Source: Apilactobacillus quenuiae
GTDB taxonomy: Bacteria; Bacillota; Bacilli; Lactobacillales; Lactobacillaceae
DNA: 64,000 nucleotides
Assembly (NCBI RefSeq): GCF_002994005.1
Contig: NZ_POSN01000003.1
Coordinates: 282,446-346,445, forward strand
Direction: 5' to 3'
Shown here one piece after another: positions 28,225-37,266 of this stretch. The notes beneath the pieces were generated by a model that did not search any database, was not told the origin of the DNA, and was given only the letters and a program-made list of their open reading frames with translations. Both the position numbers and the translations under genes were made by a program. The stretch's first letter is position 1. Each line of letters opens with the position of its first letter.

Positions 28225-28997
28225 TAATCATCCACCAACTTTGCATCAATGCCTAAGCGATCACGAAGGGTAGCATATCCACCAGCTTCTAATTGTTCTG
28301 CTAAATGATAGTCACCACTGATTACTACACGCCCATCCATCATGACATGGACTACATCAGGACGAACATATTTTAAAATACGATCATAATGAGTAATAAT
28401 TAATGCACTAAAATTATCATCACGCATTTCATTAATTCCTTTGGATACCACTTTTAAAGCATCGATATCTAGTCCGGAATCAATTTCATCTAAAATAGCT
28501 AATTGGGGTTGAATCATCATCATTTGAAGAATTTCGTTACGTTTTTTTTCTCCACCAGAAAATCCTTCATTTAAATAACGATCCGTATAATCTTCTGGAA
28601 TATCTAGAAAGTCCATGACTTTATCTAATCGGTGCATGAATTCTAAAACACTGACTTTTTGCTCAGCAGGTTTCATTGCATTCATGGCAGCATGAATAAA
28701 ATCAACATTTTTAACCCCGCTAATTTCAGTTGGGTATTGCATACCGATAAATAAACCTAGGCGTGCTCTTTCATCGGTTGCTAAATCATTTAATTTTTTA
28801 TGATTAAATTCAATTTCACCACTGGTAATACTATATTTTGGTGATCCCATAATAGTTTGCGAAAGGGTAGATTTACCAGTTCCATTAGGGCCCATGATGA
28901 CATGGACTTCACCATCTGGAATGGTTAAATTTAAACCTTTAATAACTTCTTTGTCGTTTTCGTTAATTTTGACATGTAAATTTTTAATTTCTAACAA
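28224..28997 (-). CDS. sufC: Fe-S assembly ATPase SufC
   Basis: ABC-type soluble ATPase that drives the SufBCD scaffold; 257 residues. Walker A GPNGTGKST, signature FSGGEKKRNE and Walker B LAILDEIDSGLDIDAL are intact. Starts at TTG with AGGGAG seven bases upstream, only 12 bases after the nrdG stop and with no terminator, so it is read through from nrdDG. Confidence 0.96.
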   Translation of the reverse strand: MLEIKNLHVKINENDKEVIKGLNLTIPDGEVHVIMGPNGTGKSTLSQTIMGSPKYSITSGEIEFNHKKLNDLATDERARLGLFIGMQYPTEISGVKNVDFIHAAMNAMKPAEQKVSVLEFMHRLDKVMDFLDIPEDYTDRYLNEGFSGGEKKRNEILQMMMIQPQLAILDEIDSGLDIDALKVVSKGINEMRDDNFSALIITHYDRILKYVRPDVVHVMMDGRVVISGDYHLAEQLEAGGYATLRDRLGIDAKLVDD

Positions 28998-29009
28998 TAG
29001 CTGACTCCC

Positions 29010-29591
29010 TTAGTGAACTAACTTATCCCAAATAATAACTGTATCTTGTTCTAATGATTCAGGGACGTTGATAATACGTTGATTGGAACTACCACGGAAT
29101 TGTAAAGTTAAGTCTTTTTTATCTTCCATAAAACGACCATCAACTAAAATATCAATCATTGATAATAATTTTAATTTATCATACGATTCTTTCATTAATT
29201 CTTCCCAACGATAACCGGACCATGACCAGATATCTTTGGTATGACCAAATTCTTTACGGACACGTTTACATAATTGTAAACAAACTTGGGTATTCAAGAA
29301 TGGTTCACCACCTAGAAGAGTTAGGCCCTGAACATAATCTTCCTTCATATCTTCAATAATTTGATCTTCTAAATCCTTTGAGTATGGTTGTCCGTAATGG
29401 AAATTTTGTGATGCCACATTGTAACAGCCAGGGCAATGAAAATTACACCCACTTACATAAATACTGCAACGAATGCCTTCACCATCAACAAAATTAAATG
29501 GCTTGTAATCAGCGATATATTGTAAACTTAAATTATCAGCAAGCCATTCTTTAGGCTTTGGATTGTTTGGCTGTCTCTTCATTTGCGACAT
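29010..29591 (-). CDS. nrdG: Anaerobic ribonucleotide reductase-activating protein
   Basis: Radical-SAM activase, 193 residues, that uses a 4Fe-4S cluster and S-adenosylmethionine to install the glycyl radical on NrdD. The cluster motif CNFHCPGC (CX3CX2C) follows VDGEGIRCSIYVSG, and TLLGGEPFLN is the SAM-binding GGE motif. It overlaps the 3' end of nrdD by 41 bases. As an Fe-S enzyme it is a direct client of the SUF proteins encoded downstream. Confidence 0.95.
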   Translation of the reverse strand: MSQMKRQPNNPKPKEWLADNLSLQYIADYKPFNFVDGEGIRCSIYVSGCNFHCPGCYNVASQNFHYGQPYSKDLEDQIIEDMKEDYVQGLTLLGGEPFLNTQVCLQLCKRVRKEFGHTKDIWSWSGYRWEELMKESYDKLKLLSMIDILVDGRFMEDKKDLTLQFRGSSNQRIINVPESLEQDTVIIWDKLVH

Positions 29592-31725
29592 CTTTAATCA
29601 TTCCTTTCGACATATTTTTTTGACGTGATGAAATTTCAACGTGACGACCATGAACCATTGGACGTGCTTGGGGGTTACCTAAATAACCACAAGTTCTTTT
29701 AACCACATCACAATACTTAGGATCATGATTTCCACATTGCGGACATTCAAATCCACGGGCAGTAGCTTTAAAGTCACCTTTAAAACCACATTTGAAACAT
29801 TTATCAATAGAAGTATTAGTACCTAAATATCCAACATGATCATATGCCCAATCCCAAACAGCTTCTAGCGCTTTAGGATTTTGTTTTAAATTAGGGTATT
29901 CACAATAGTGAATAAAACCAGCTGATGCATAGTGAGGATAGGCTTCTTCAAAGGTTAATTTTTCAAATGGATTAGGGCGTTTTCTAACATCATAATGGAA
30001 ACTATTAGTGTAATATTCCTTATCAGTAATATCTTTAACTTTACCGAATTTTTCAATATCATCTTGTGCAAAAGTATCAGTTAATGATTCAGCAGGAGTT
30101 GAATATAAACTATAGTGGTATCCACTTTGTTTAGACCATTTTTTACATAGATTATTTAATTCACGGACAATGCTGACAGTAAAATCATGAGCTTCTTGAT
30201 TATGTTCCCAATCAGGTCCATACATAGAAGTCGCAACTTCATAAAGACCAATATAACCTAGTGAAACAGTTGCTCGTTCATTATTGAATAATTGATCAAC
30301 ATCATCATCTGAGTTTAAGCGTTTTCCAAAAGCACCATATTTATATAATAGTGGGGCATTATCGGGTTTAGCCTGTTTAGTTCTTTCAATGCGATATGCC
30401 ATTGCTTGATGAACAATACGTAACTTTTCATCAAAAATTTTCCAGAATAATTCTTGATTACCTTTTGCGAATAATGCAATTCTTGGTAAATTAACAGTAA
30501 CCACACCTAAGTTCATGCGCCCAGCGTTAATTTCTTCGCCTTCAGGACTAACCCATTTAGGGACAAATGAACGACAACCCATTGGGGCTTTGAAGTTACC
30601 AGTGATTTCACAGAGCTTGTCATACATTAAAATATCTGGATACATACGTTTAGTGGCACAATCAATCGCCCATTCCTTAACATCATAATTAGGATCATTT
30701 GGTTTTAAGTTCAAGCCTTTTTTTAGGGTATAAATTAGTTTAGGAAAAATAGCAGTCCGACGTTCTTTACCTAAACCTTTAATTCTAATTTTTAAAATAT
30801 CAATTTGGATTTCTTTTTCAATCCAATTTTTACCCAAGCCAAAACTTACTGTGGTAAATGGGGTTTGGCCTTGTGAAGAATATAAGGTATTGATTTCATA
30901 TTCTAATGATTGCATAGCATCATAGATGTCTTGCTTAGTACTTTCTTTTGCATATGCTTCTTGTTCATCTTCAGGAACCCATTGTTGGGCGATTTTTAAA
31001 TGTTTTTGATAATTAATTTCAGCAAATGGAGCTAAGACTTCATCAGCGCGATCAAAAGATAAACCACCATATTGTAAGGAAGCAACATTTGCGATAATTT
31101 GTGAAACTTGGGCAGTAGCGGTTTGAATTGAACGAGGCGACTTAACTTCAGCATTTCCAATTTTAAAACCATTGGTTAACATTTCTTTAAAATCAACCAA
31201 ACAGCAATTAGTTTCTGGAGTAGCAGGTGAATAATCTAAATCATGCCAATGAATATCACCACGTAGATGAGCCTTAGCTACCATTTCTGGCAGCATTTTT
31301 AAGCCAATCGCTTTACTTGCCGCACCAGCTTCTAAATCACGTTGCGTATTGAAAACTTTACTATCTTTATTTGCATTTTCATGCACAACACGATCTTCTC
31401 GTCCAAATAATTGATTGATACGATGTTCTACATCAGTCGCTTCGGCAAAATTCTCTTTATCTTTAGCTTGAAAATTTAGATATTGTTGTTTTTCATTTAG
31501 AAGATTATTTTCTTCTAGAAATTGAATAATAAAATCATGAATATGTACAGCAGTGATTTCATTTTGATCTTTTGTTAATAAGTTTAATTTTTCAAAGAAA
31601 TTTTTTCTTTGTTCATCTGAAAATTTTAATTGATCAAAAATATAATCAATTTTGTATTTATAAAATGGAGTTTTATCTCCAGTTTTTTTGATAACATTTA
31701 AATGGTTGAATAGAGTGTCTAACAT
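29551..31725 (-). CDS. nrdD: Anaerobic ribonucleoside-triphosphate reductase (class III)
   Basis: Makes dNTPs from NTPs without oxygen. 724 residues: a degenerate ATP-cone at about 1-90, the ten-stranded barrel core, zinc-binding CX2C...CX2C (CFKCGFKG, CPQCGNHD) near the end and the glycyl-radical site RTCGYLG. The ATG 31725 follows an AAAGG SD; an in-frame TTG at 31743 is an alternative. Promoter region holds two NrdR boxes. Presence of class III reductase shows dNTP synthesis in anoxic growth. Confidence 0.95.
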   Translation of the reverse strand: MLDTLFNHLNVIKKTGDKTPFYKYKIDYIFDQLKFSDEQRKNFFEKLNLLTKDQNEITAVHIHDFIIQFLEENNLLNEKQQYLNFQAKDKENFAEATDVEHRINQLFGREDRVVHENANKDSKVFNTQRDLEAGAASKAIGLKMLPEMVAKAHLRGDIHWHDLDYSPATPETNCCLVDFKEMLTNGFKIGNAEVKSPRSIQTATAQVSQIIANVASLQYGGLSFDRADEVLAPFAEINYQKHLKIAQQWVPEDEQEAYAKESTKQDIYDAMQSLEYEINTLYSSQGQTPFTTVSFGLGKNWIEKEIQIDILKIRIKGLGKERRTAIFPKLIYTLKKGLNLKPNDPNYDVKEWAIDCATKRMYPDILMYDKLCEITGNFKAPMGCRSFVPKWVSPEGEEINAGRMNLGVVTVNLPRIALFAKGNQELFWKIFDEKLRIVHQAMAYRIERTKQAKPDNAPLLYKYGAFGKRLNSDDDVDQLFNNERATVSLGYIGLYEVATSMYGPDWEHNQEAHDFTVSIVRELNNLCKKWSKQSGYHYSLYSTPAESLTDTFAQDDIEKFGKVKDITDKEYYTNSFHYDVRKRPNPFEKLTFEEAYPHYASAGFIHYCEYPNLKQNPKALEAVWDWAYDHVGYLGTNTSIDKCFKCGFKGDFKATARGFECPQCGNHDPKYCDVVKRTCGYLGNPQARPMVHGRHVEISSRQKNMSKGMIKDVANEETAKQSKA

Positions 31726-31754
31726 TTGTACATAACCTTTCAAAATAAAAAATT

Positions 31755-31801
31755 ACACTATAAATTGTGTCCATTTCTAGATTAACACATACATATAGTG
31801 T
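31755..31801 (-). promoter_or_regulatory. Paired NrdR boxes upstream of nrdD
   Basis: ACACTATAAATTGTGT (31755-31770) matches the 16-bp NrdR box; a second, less regular box CACATACATATAGTGT lies at 31786-31801. Their centres are 31 bp (three helical turns) apart, the usual spacing of tandem NrdR sites, so NrdR repression by (d)ATP level is likely. Confidence 0.85.
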
Positions 31802-31986
31802 AATTACATTCTTGAAAAGTAATTTGAATAGTGCATACTTAACGATTAAAAGGTTTTAATTTTCTTAGAAAGCCGCAAAAATGGTAATGCTTTTATAAAA
31901 AGCTTAACGTTTTGAAAAAATAAAATATAATTGTTCTAAAATTATGTTAGTATTAGTAAAAATAAATTATTGAAAAAGGATATTTT

Positions 31987-32298
31987 ATGCAGAAATTATT
32001 TAGACTCGTTTTTATTATATTTTTAATACTATCTGGTATTTTTCTACTAAATCGTCCGCATTTATCTAATGGATTTTATGTAGGTTCTTCAAATCAAAGT
32101 GAAATTATGCTTAAAAATTATAATTATTATTCTGTACCAAATAAAGGTAAATTACCGCTTAAATTACAAAGTGGTCATTACACGGTATCTGGCAATAAAA
32201 TTTTACTAGATAATAAGCTTAAAGGTCATATAAATAATAAAAGATCCTTTGAATTATCTAATGGTAATTACAATGAAACGTTTAAGCTAGTTGAATAA
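31987..32298 (+). CDS. Small membrane-anchored or secreted protein, unknown
   Basis: A 103-residue protein with one N-terminal hydrophobic helix (about 6-23) and a short extracellular domain with repeats of turn-rich beta character (NGFYVGSSNQSEIMLKNYNYYS, LSNGNYNETFKL). No lipobox Cys. SD AAAGGA is well placed and a strong terminator follows, so it is a separate transcription unit. Family not recognised. Confidence 0.6.
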   Translation: MQKLFRLVFIIFLILSGIFLLNRPHLSNGFYVGSSNQSEIMLKNYNYYSVPNKGKLPLKLQSGHYTVSGNKILLDNKLKGHINNKRSFELSNGNYNETFKLVE

Positions 32299-32334
32299 AA
32301 AAGCACTTAGAAAAAATTCTAAGTGCTTTTTAAA
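32298..32334 (+). terminator. Terminator
   Basis: 15-bp perfect stem AAAAAGCACTTAGAA (32298-32312) with TTCTAAGTGCTTTTT (32317-32331). Confidence 0.92.
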
Positions 32335-32421
32335 TGTTAATATAGCAGCGTTGCAAGAAATCATTGCTAGCATTATATCTACATAAAAATTATATTTAAT
32401 TAGTAATAAGAGGTGATAAAT

Positions 32422-33042
32422 ATGAAATTTGGTAATCGCTTAAAACAAGCACGTAAAGATAATAATTTAACTCAAGAAAATGTTGCAAAACATATGATAG
32501 TTTCTAGGCAAACAATTTCTAGTTGGGAAAATGAAAAAACATATCCTGACATTACTAGCTTAATTAAGTTAAGTGAATATTATGATGTTTCTTTAGACTT
32601 GTTATTGAAGGAGGACAATGGAATGAGAGAATATTTGAGAAAGAAAGATTTAGCTAAAACAATAAAACCCATTAGTACTTTATTACTAGTGATTGATCTT
32701 ATTTTTGTTATTTTAATGCTTGGGGAGTCATTAAATATTATTAAATTAGGTGCTTCAGGAGTATTCATATTAATAATTGGTGTTATAAATGCATTAGCTA
32801 TAGGTAAAATTGATGATTTAAGAGAACAAATTGGAATTGAACGTAAAAGAAAAATTAAATCATTTCTAAAAGAAAATATTGTAAAACATTTTTGGATTAT
32901 TTTGTTATTTTCTTCATTAATTACATTAATTGGTATTTTTGTTTTCATTAAAACTTTAGGTAATAATATTGGAGTATTTATTTTTGGTTTAGTTATTTCA
33001 ATATTTACATTTTCAATATTAATTAAAAATAATAAAGCCTAA
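32422..33042 (+). CDS. XRE-family regulator with C-terminal membrane domain
   Basis: A 206-residue protein with an N-terminal HTH_3 domain (FGNRLKQARKDNNLTQENVAKHMIVSRQTISSWENEKTYPD, about 2-62) followed by four hydrophobic helices at about 85-205. Membrane-tethered XRE proteins of this plan are common in lactobacilli; ligand unknown. Start ATG 32422 with AGAGGTG upstream. Its 3' end overlaps the converging gene at 33019 by 24 bases, with no terminator between. Confidence 0.82.
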   Translation: MKFGNRLKQARKDNNLTQENVAKHMIVSRQTISSWENEKTYPDITSLIKLSEYYDVSLDLLLKEDNGMREYLRKKDLAKTIKPISTLLLVIDLIFVILMLGESLNIIKLGASGVFILIIGVINALAIGKIDDLREQIGIERKRKIKSFLKENIVKHFWIILLFSSLITLIGIFVFIKTLGNNIGVFIFGLVISIFTFSILIKNNKA

Positions 33043-33570
33043 CTGAATGATTGAGCATCCGGTTATAAGGATCCATACTATTAACTCAATAGCATTATCT
33101 TCAAAATTGTTAAATTTAGTCATTTCAGTAACAAGCTTGATTAATACTATCGACATTAGAATAATCCATATATTAAATGAACCAGTGGTGAATTCGATAA
33201 CAAAGAAGGTTAGTTGTAGTAATTTAATGATTAAGTATCTAATCACAATGTTAATTTTCATTAACTGCTTATTTAGTTTAGTGAATGAATGATCAATAAA
33301 TACTGTTATGCGATTTTCAGCAAAAAAATGTTTAATCTTTTTATCTATTTTTTCAAAGGTACTTAATACCTTTTCAGTGAAATCATCAAATGATTCTAGC
33401 TTGCCCATTTTTTTGTATATATACCTAATTAATAAGTACAAGTTGAATAGTACTAAAACAAATAAACTTAATAAAAAAGAAAAAGTTGAAATTAGAACAG
33501 CAGCGAATATTATCAAGTTTAAGATTAATATTATTATAAATGGATTGTCTTCTAGTTTTTTCTTTTTCAT
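33019..33570 (-). CDS. Integral membrane protein of unknown function
   Basis: A 183-residue Ile/Leu/Phe-rich protein with two N-terminal hydrophobic segments (about 10-50), a charged cytoplasmic loop with coiled-coil character (about 55-100, KVLSTFEKIDKKIKHFF) and two to three C-terminal helices. It follows the gene at 33584 by 13 bases, so they form a two-gene operon. No family recognised; strongly AT-rich composition. Confidence 0.55.
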   Translation of the reverse strand: MKKKKLEDNPFIIILILNLIIFAAVLISTFSFLLSLFVLVLFNLYLLIRYIYKKMGKLESFDDFTEKVLSTFEKIDKKIKHFFAENRITVFIDHSFTKLNKQLMKINIVIRYLIIKLLQLTFFVIEFTTGSFNIWIILMSIVLIKLVTEMTKFNNFEDNAIELIVWILITGCSIIQLGFIIFN

Positions 33571-33583
33571 TTAATCATCTCAA

Positions 33584-33967
33584 TTATTTTAATTTGTCAG
33601 ATTGTTGCTTAAATAAGTCTAAAATTAAATCGTTTTTTATGTATGCATCATCTACATCCGCTAAAAGTGGCTTATTTTCTAATGCAATTTTTTTAAAATT
33701 ATCAGTACTTTCACCATTTTGCTTAGCATTATCGTACAATTTAGCATAATTAAAAAACGTATAATATTCTTTGATAAAATGATTTAATTGAATTAATGAA
33801 TTAACATAGTCATTATTATCTTCGGCATCAATCAAAGTTTCACCATCATCTTTCTTAATACTTTGATTTTTATTATCATGATTACTAACGGTTAGTTTAA
33901 TTACTTCATCGTTAGCGGGAAATTCTAAAACGTCTTGGTCAATGTTAATATTTAAAATCGTATACAA
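33584..33967 (-). CDS. Small acidic protein of unknown function
   Basis: A 127-residue soluble, acidic, Asp/Asn-rich protein. The N-terminal 30 residues look like beta strands (YTILNINIDQDVLEFPANDEVIKLTV), the remainder is helical (LIQLNHFIKEYYTFFNYAKLYDNAK). It begins with TTG ten bases after GGAG. Operon partner of the membrane protein at 33019. I do not recognise it; phage-like or partner-protein roles cannot be judged. Confidence 0.5.
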   Translation of the reverse strand: MYTILNINIDQDVLEFPANDEVIKLTVSNHDNKNQSIKKDDGETLIDAEDNNDYVNSLIQLNHFIKEYYTFFNYAKLYDNAKQNGESTDNFKKIALENKPLLADVDDAYIKNDLILDLFKQQSDKLK

Positions 33968-34081
33968 ATCTTATCAACTCCTTAAATGGTATTTTATACG
34001 TTAAGCAAAAAAATGTACATTTATGTTAATTATGATTAATATAATATTTATTATGGAAATAAAACTAGGTGGTTAATTAAA

Positions 34082-34765
34082 TTGTTTAAATATAAAAAGA
34101 CTATAATATCAATGGGATTTTTAGTGACATTAGCTATTTTTTACACTGCTAGTATGATTGTAAGTGGCAACAAAATTCCAGGTACCTATATTGACCGTCC
34201 AATTGAACAAAATGCAAAAGTTGTAGAACTAAATGCTCCTTATATTAGTCAACAATCAGACAGAGCTTGGAATGGTTGTGAAGCTGCTAGTTTATTGGAA
34301 GGTTTTCATGAAAAAGGTATTCTTTTAAATATGAACTTATCAAGCTTTCTAAAACAAATGCCTTATAGCAAAGATGAAAATCCAAATAATGGTTATGCAG
34401 GTTCACCATACGTTGAAAACCAAAATAATATGCCACAGTCTATTTATCCTAAAGCATTAAGTAATTGGGGAAATTTATATCATCATGTAAGTGATATGAC
34501 TGGAGCAACTACTAATGACTTGAGAGAACAGGTTAAAAAGGGAAATCCGGTAGTGACTTATATTGTTAGTCATTATAATGAAACACCTGAGTATCAACAT
34601 TATAAATGGGGATCTGGGATCGTAAATAGTCACGTTGTACTAATGGACGGATATGAACGTGGCTATTATCATATTTCTGATCCTAATCGTGGCAAATATT
34701 GGGTTAAAGCTCACTTGTTTGAAAAAGCATATAACTATAAACGCTATGCTGTTGCTATCCAATAA
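34082..34765 (+). CDS. Exported C39-like (Peptidase_C39_2) cysteine peptidase
   Basis: A 227-residue protein with one N-terminal membrane helix (about 8-28) that anchors or exports it and a C39_2-type domain. Likely catalytic residues: Cys66 in WNGCEAASL, His184 in SHVVLMDGY, Asp200 in HISDPNRG. It lacks the linker and SH3-like part of the homologue at 3997 but keeps NPNNGYAGSPY. TTG start with AGGTGG nine bases upstream; terminator directly after. Confidence 0.8.
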   Translation: MFKYKKTIISMGFLVTLAIFYTASMIVSGNKIPGTYIDRPIEQNAKVVELNAPYISQQSDRAWNGCEAASLLEGFHEKGILLNMNLSSFLKQMPYSKDENPNNGYAGSPYVENQNNMPQSIYPKALSNWGNLYHHVSDMTGATTNDLREQVKKGNPVVTYIVSHYNETPEYQHYKWGSGIVNSHVVLMDGYERGYYHISDPNRGKYWVKAHLFEKAYNYKRYAVAIQ

Positions 34766-34798
34766 AAAAGTTCTCAAACATGATTTGAGAACTTTTTT
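34765..34798 (+). terminator. Terminator
   Basis: 14-bp stem AAAAAGTTCTCAAA (34765-34778) with TTTGAGAACTTTTT (34784-34797) and further T. Confidence 0.92.
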
Positions 34799-34909
34799 TA
34801 TTTAAATAATTAGAATAATTAGAAGAGGTCTAATTTATTTATAATCGATATTTAATATTGCATTTAAAAGTAGTATCATTTATATTAACAAAATTTTAAG
34901 AGGGTGTTT

Positions 34910-35416
34910 TTGATTTTCAAATCAGTCTTTAATTACATTGGTATTATTATTTGGGGACTTTTTGCTTTGATTACTATTTTTTATTTTAACGAAACTATTC
35001 AAATAAATAGTTCTACAACTGCAATGGGGCAAAGTTCATTTAGCTTTAAAATGGTTTACAGTTATTGGGATTATTATTTTATATTTTCACTATTAATATT
35101 ATTACCATATGTTGTTCATCAAATCCCTATCCTATATAAAAAACACATTAGTAAGATTGATACTTATAAAGATCGGGCGATGAAGTTACATAATCAAGAT
35201 TTAAACCAAAACCATACTAATCGTGTGTGGTCAGTAAATGGTTCTCGTATGAATAATCCTTATAACTATTCATTCTCAGAAACCCAATCGTATGGCGATC
35301 TTTCTGGTAGTCTATTAAACCTTTTGCAAAAGTATTTAATAAATATTATCGTAATTATTTTTGCCCCAATTTTTATTATCTTTATAATTATTAGGAAAAC
35401 TATAAAGAAAAAATGA
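34910..35416 (+). CDS. Membrane protein of unknown function
   Basis: A 168-residue protein with three hydrophobic helices (about 5-26, 48-70, 140-162) and a hydrophilic loop between the second and third (about 73-135, Asn/Ser/Tyr-rich). The TTG at 34910 has GAGGG five bases upstream; the GTG at 34904 overlaps it. Its end overlaps the converging DUF1304 gene by 17 bases. Family not recognised. Confidence 0.55.
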   Translation: MIFKSVFNYIGIIIWGLFALITIFYFNETIQINSSTTAMGQSSFSFKMVYSYWDYYFIFSLLILLPYVVHQIPILYKKHISKIDTYKDRAMKLHNQDLNQNHTNRVWSVNGSRMNNPYNYSFSETQSYGDLSGSLLNLLQKYLINIIVIIFAPIFIIFIIIRKTIKKK

Positions 35417-35765
35417 TGCTTATTAAAGCAATTATTGGGAGTAAACCTTGCTTTATAATGATACTTTTTTGACTAGTTAATGATCCATAAATTGCAACCA
35501 AAATTGCATAAATTAAAATTGGAATTACTATTTCTTTGGGATGAGGAGCAATAAATATTCCATATAATAATAAAAATCCAATTAAGCCATTATAAATACC
35601 TTGGTTTTTCATTAAGGTTCCGGTAAATTTGTCGTTGATTGCACTATTAGGAATTTTAAAAATTCTAATAGTGTTTTTGGAATTAGTTTTAAATGTTTGA
35701 ATAAACATAATATATACAAACTCAATTGATACTAGGATAGTCAATATATTTGATAAGATGTTCAT
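35400..35765 (-). CDS. DUF1304 family membrane protein
   Basis: A 121-residue protein with four membrane helices. The stretch FVYIMFIQTF, then FTGTLMKNQGIYNGLIGFLLLYGI, matches the DUF1304 pattern as I recall it. Function unknown for the family. The ATG 35765 has GGTGAT before it. Converges with and overlaps the gene ending at 35416. Confidence 0.75.
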   Translation of the reverse strand: MNILSNILTILVSIEFVYIMFIQTFKTNSKNTIRIFKIPNSAINDKFTGTLMKNQGIYNGLIGFLLLYGIFIAPHPKEIVIPILIYAILVAIYGSLTSQKSIIIKQGLLPIIALISIIFSL

Positions 35766-35838
35766 TTTAATCACCACGATTTATTTAAAGTTTAATTTAT
35801 AACACAATACTATCGAACTAATTATAGGAGGAGTTTAT

Positions 35839-37119
35839 ATGGATGAAAATGTCACCAATGTTAATATAACTGATCATCAATCTAATATTCAAATTATTAA
35901 AGATATTACAAGTAATTTAATCGGTTCATTTACCGGTGGAATGCTTTCTTTTGCAATGGGCTTGATGCTACTTAGTGCAACTCATTCAGCAATCAGTTTT
36001 GGACTTAGTATGATTATAACCCCCGTTATTGGATTATTATTCATGGTTCCAATAGGTAATATTGTTGATACATATCGCCATAAAAATATTATTGTCATTA
36101 GTATGATTATTAGGATAATAGCAATGATTATATTTTATTTTACAATTAATACGTTTATAGGTGAATATAAATTAATTCCAGTAGCCATATTTTTAAGTAT
36201 TGATGCTATTTCTACCAATTTTAATAGTACTAGTGTTGACGCATCAGTACATGAGTTAGTTAATGATAGTAATATTGAAAAGTTGACTTCGCTGGTACAA
36301 AGTTCAATGGCAATTTCGTCAATATTTGCACCGATGTTAGGAGCTGCTTTATATTCATTATTTGGATTTGATTTATTTATTCTCATAGAAATTATTTCTA
36401 GTATCATATCTTTATTTATAACATTTTCAATGCAATTCCATTATCTTCCTGATGTCTCATCAGGTAATCTTAATAAAGAATCATCACTTGAAAAATTTAA
36501 ATCAGGATTAGAGTATGTAAAAAAATTTAAATTTATAAGATATATTATCATGATTGGGGTCGTCTTTAATTTTTTCTTTACTGCTATAACAACTGGAATG
36601 CCTTATATTATTCAAGTTCAATTACATATGGGAAAACTGCCAATTAGTATCCTTGAGTCTAGTGCGTCATTAGGGATGCTGATTGGTGGATTAATTATAA
36701 ACATTATTCCTAAAAATGCTGGGTATAACATTAAATTCATTTTTCCAATCATTGGGACTGTACTTTCATTAATCTTATTTGGTTTTGTATTTTCAATTCA
36801 TTCAATCATTGGAATATCAATTATTGGTGGAATTGTAATGTTTTTCATAATGGGTTTAATTACAATAATGAATATTTCGGTACAAGTAATGCTACAAAAA
36901 AATGTGAAAAACAAAATGCTAGGTCGAGTGATGTCTATGACTATAACTTTTAACATGTCTGTAATGCCATTAGGAATATTATTTTATTCATTTATATTTA
37001 ACAAGTTTAATAACGGAGGATTAATTTTTATAGTTAATGGATTGTTATTGTTAACTTACATTTTATTTTTAATTCCTTCAATTTTAAAAATGCTTAAATC
37101 ATCCAAAATCAAAATTTAG
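35839..37119 (+). CDS. MFS transporter (MefA/TetV-like)
   Basis: A 426-residue polytopic protein with about 12 hydrophobic segments. The loop after helix 2 (GNIVDTYRHKNIIVISMIIR) and the region VNDSNIEKLTSLVQSSMAISSIFAPMLGAALYSLFG fit MFS exporters of the macrolide-efflux type (MFS_3); central LQKNVKNKMLGRVMSM is also typical. Substrate unknown. SD is AGGAGG. Not linked to a regulator on the same strand. Confidence 0.83.
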   Translation: MDENVTNVNITDHQSNIQIIKDITSNLIGSFTGGMLSFAMGLMLLSATHSAISFGLSMIITPVIGLLFMVPIGNIVDTYRHKNIIVISMIIRIIAMIIFYFTINTFIGEYKLIPVAIFLSIDAISTNFNSTSVDASVHELVNDSNIEKLTSLVQSSMAISSIFAPMLGAALYSLFGFDLFILIEIISSIISLFITFSMQFHYLPDVSSGNLNKESSLEKFKSGLEYVKKFKFIRYIIMIGVVFNFFFTAITTGMPYIIQVQLHMGKLPISILESSASLGMLIGGLIINIIPKNAGYNIKFIFPIIGTVLSLILFGFVFSIHSIIGISIIGGIVMFFIMGLITIMNISVQVMLQKNVKNKMLGRVMSMTITFNMSVMPLGILFYSFIFNKFNNGGLIFIVNGLLLLTYILFLIPSILKMLKSSKIKI

Positions 37120-37266
37120 CCAAGCAGAATTATAATAGTATAATTACTTAACTATACTTGTATTGACGATGTTTTAATTGACTAATTGGCAACTATGAAT
37201 TAATGTTAATAACAGAAATATCAAATATATATATTAAATATATAACTGAAAGGGAGATTTCTAATT

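Noticed and set aside
31860-31925. Hairpin GCTTTT / AAAAGC upstream of the gene at 31987
   Set aside because: Short, no following T-run on either strand in the needed place; not a convincing terminator or RNA.
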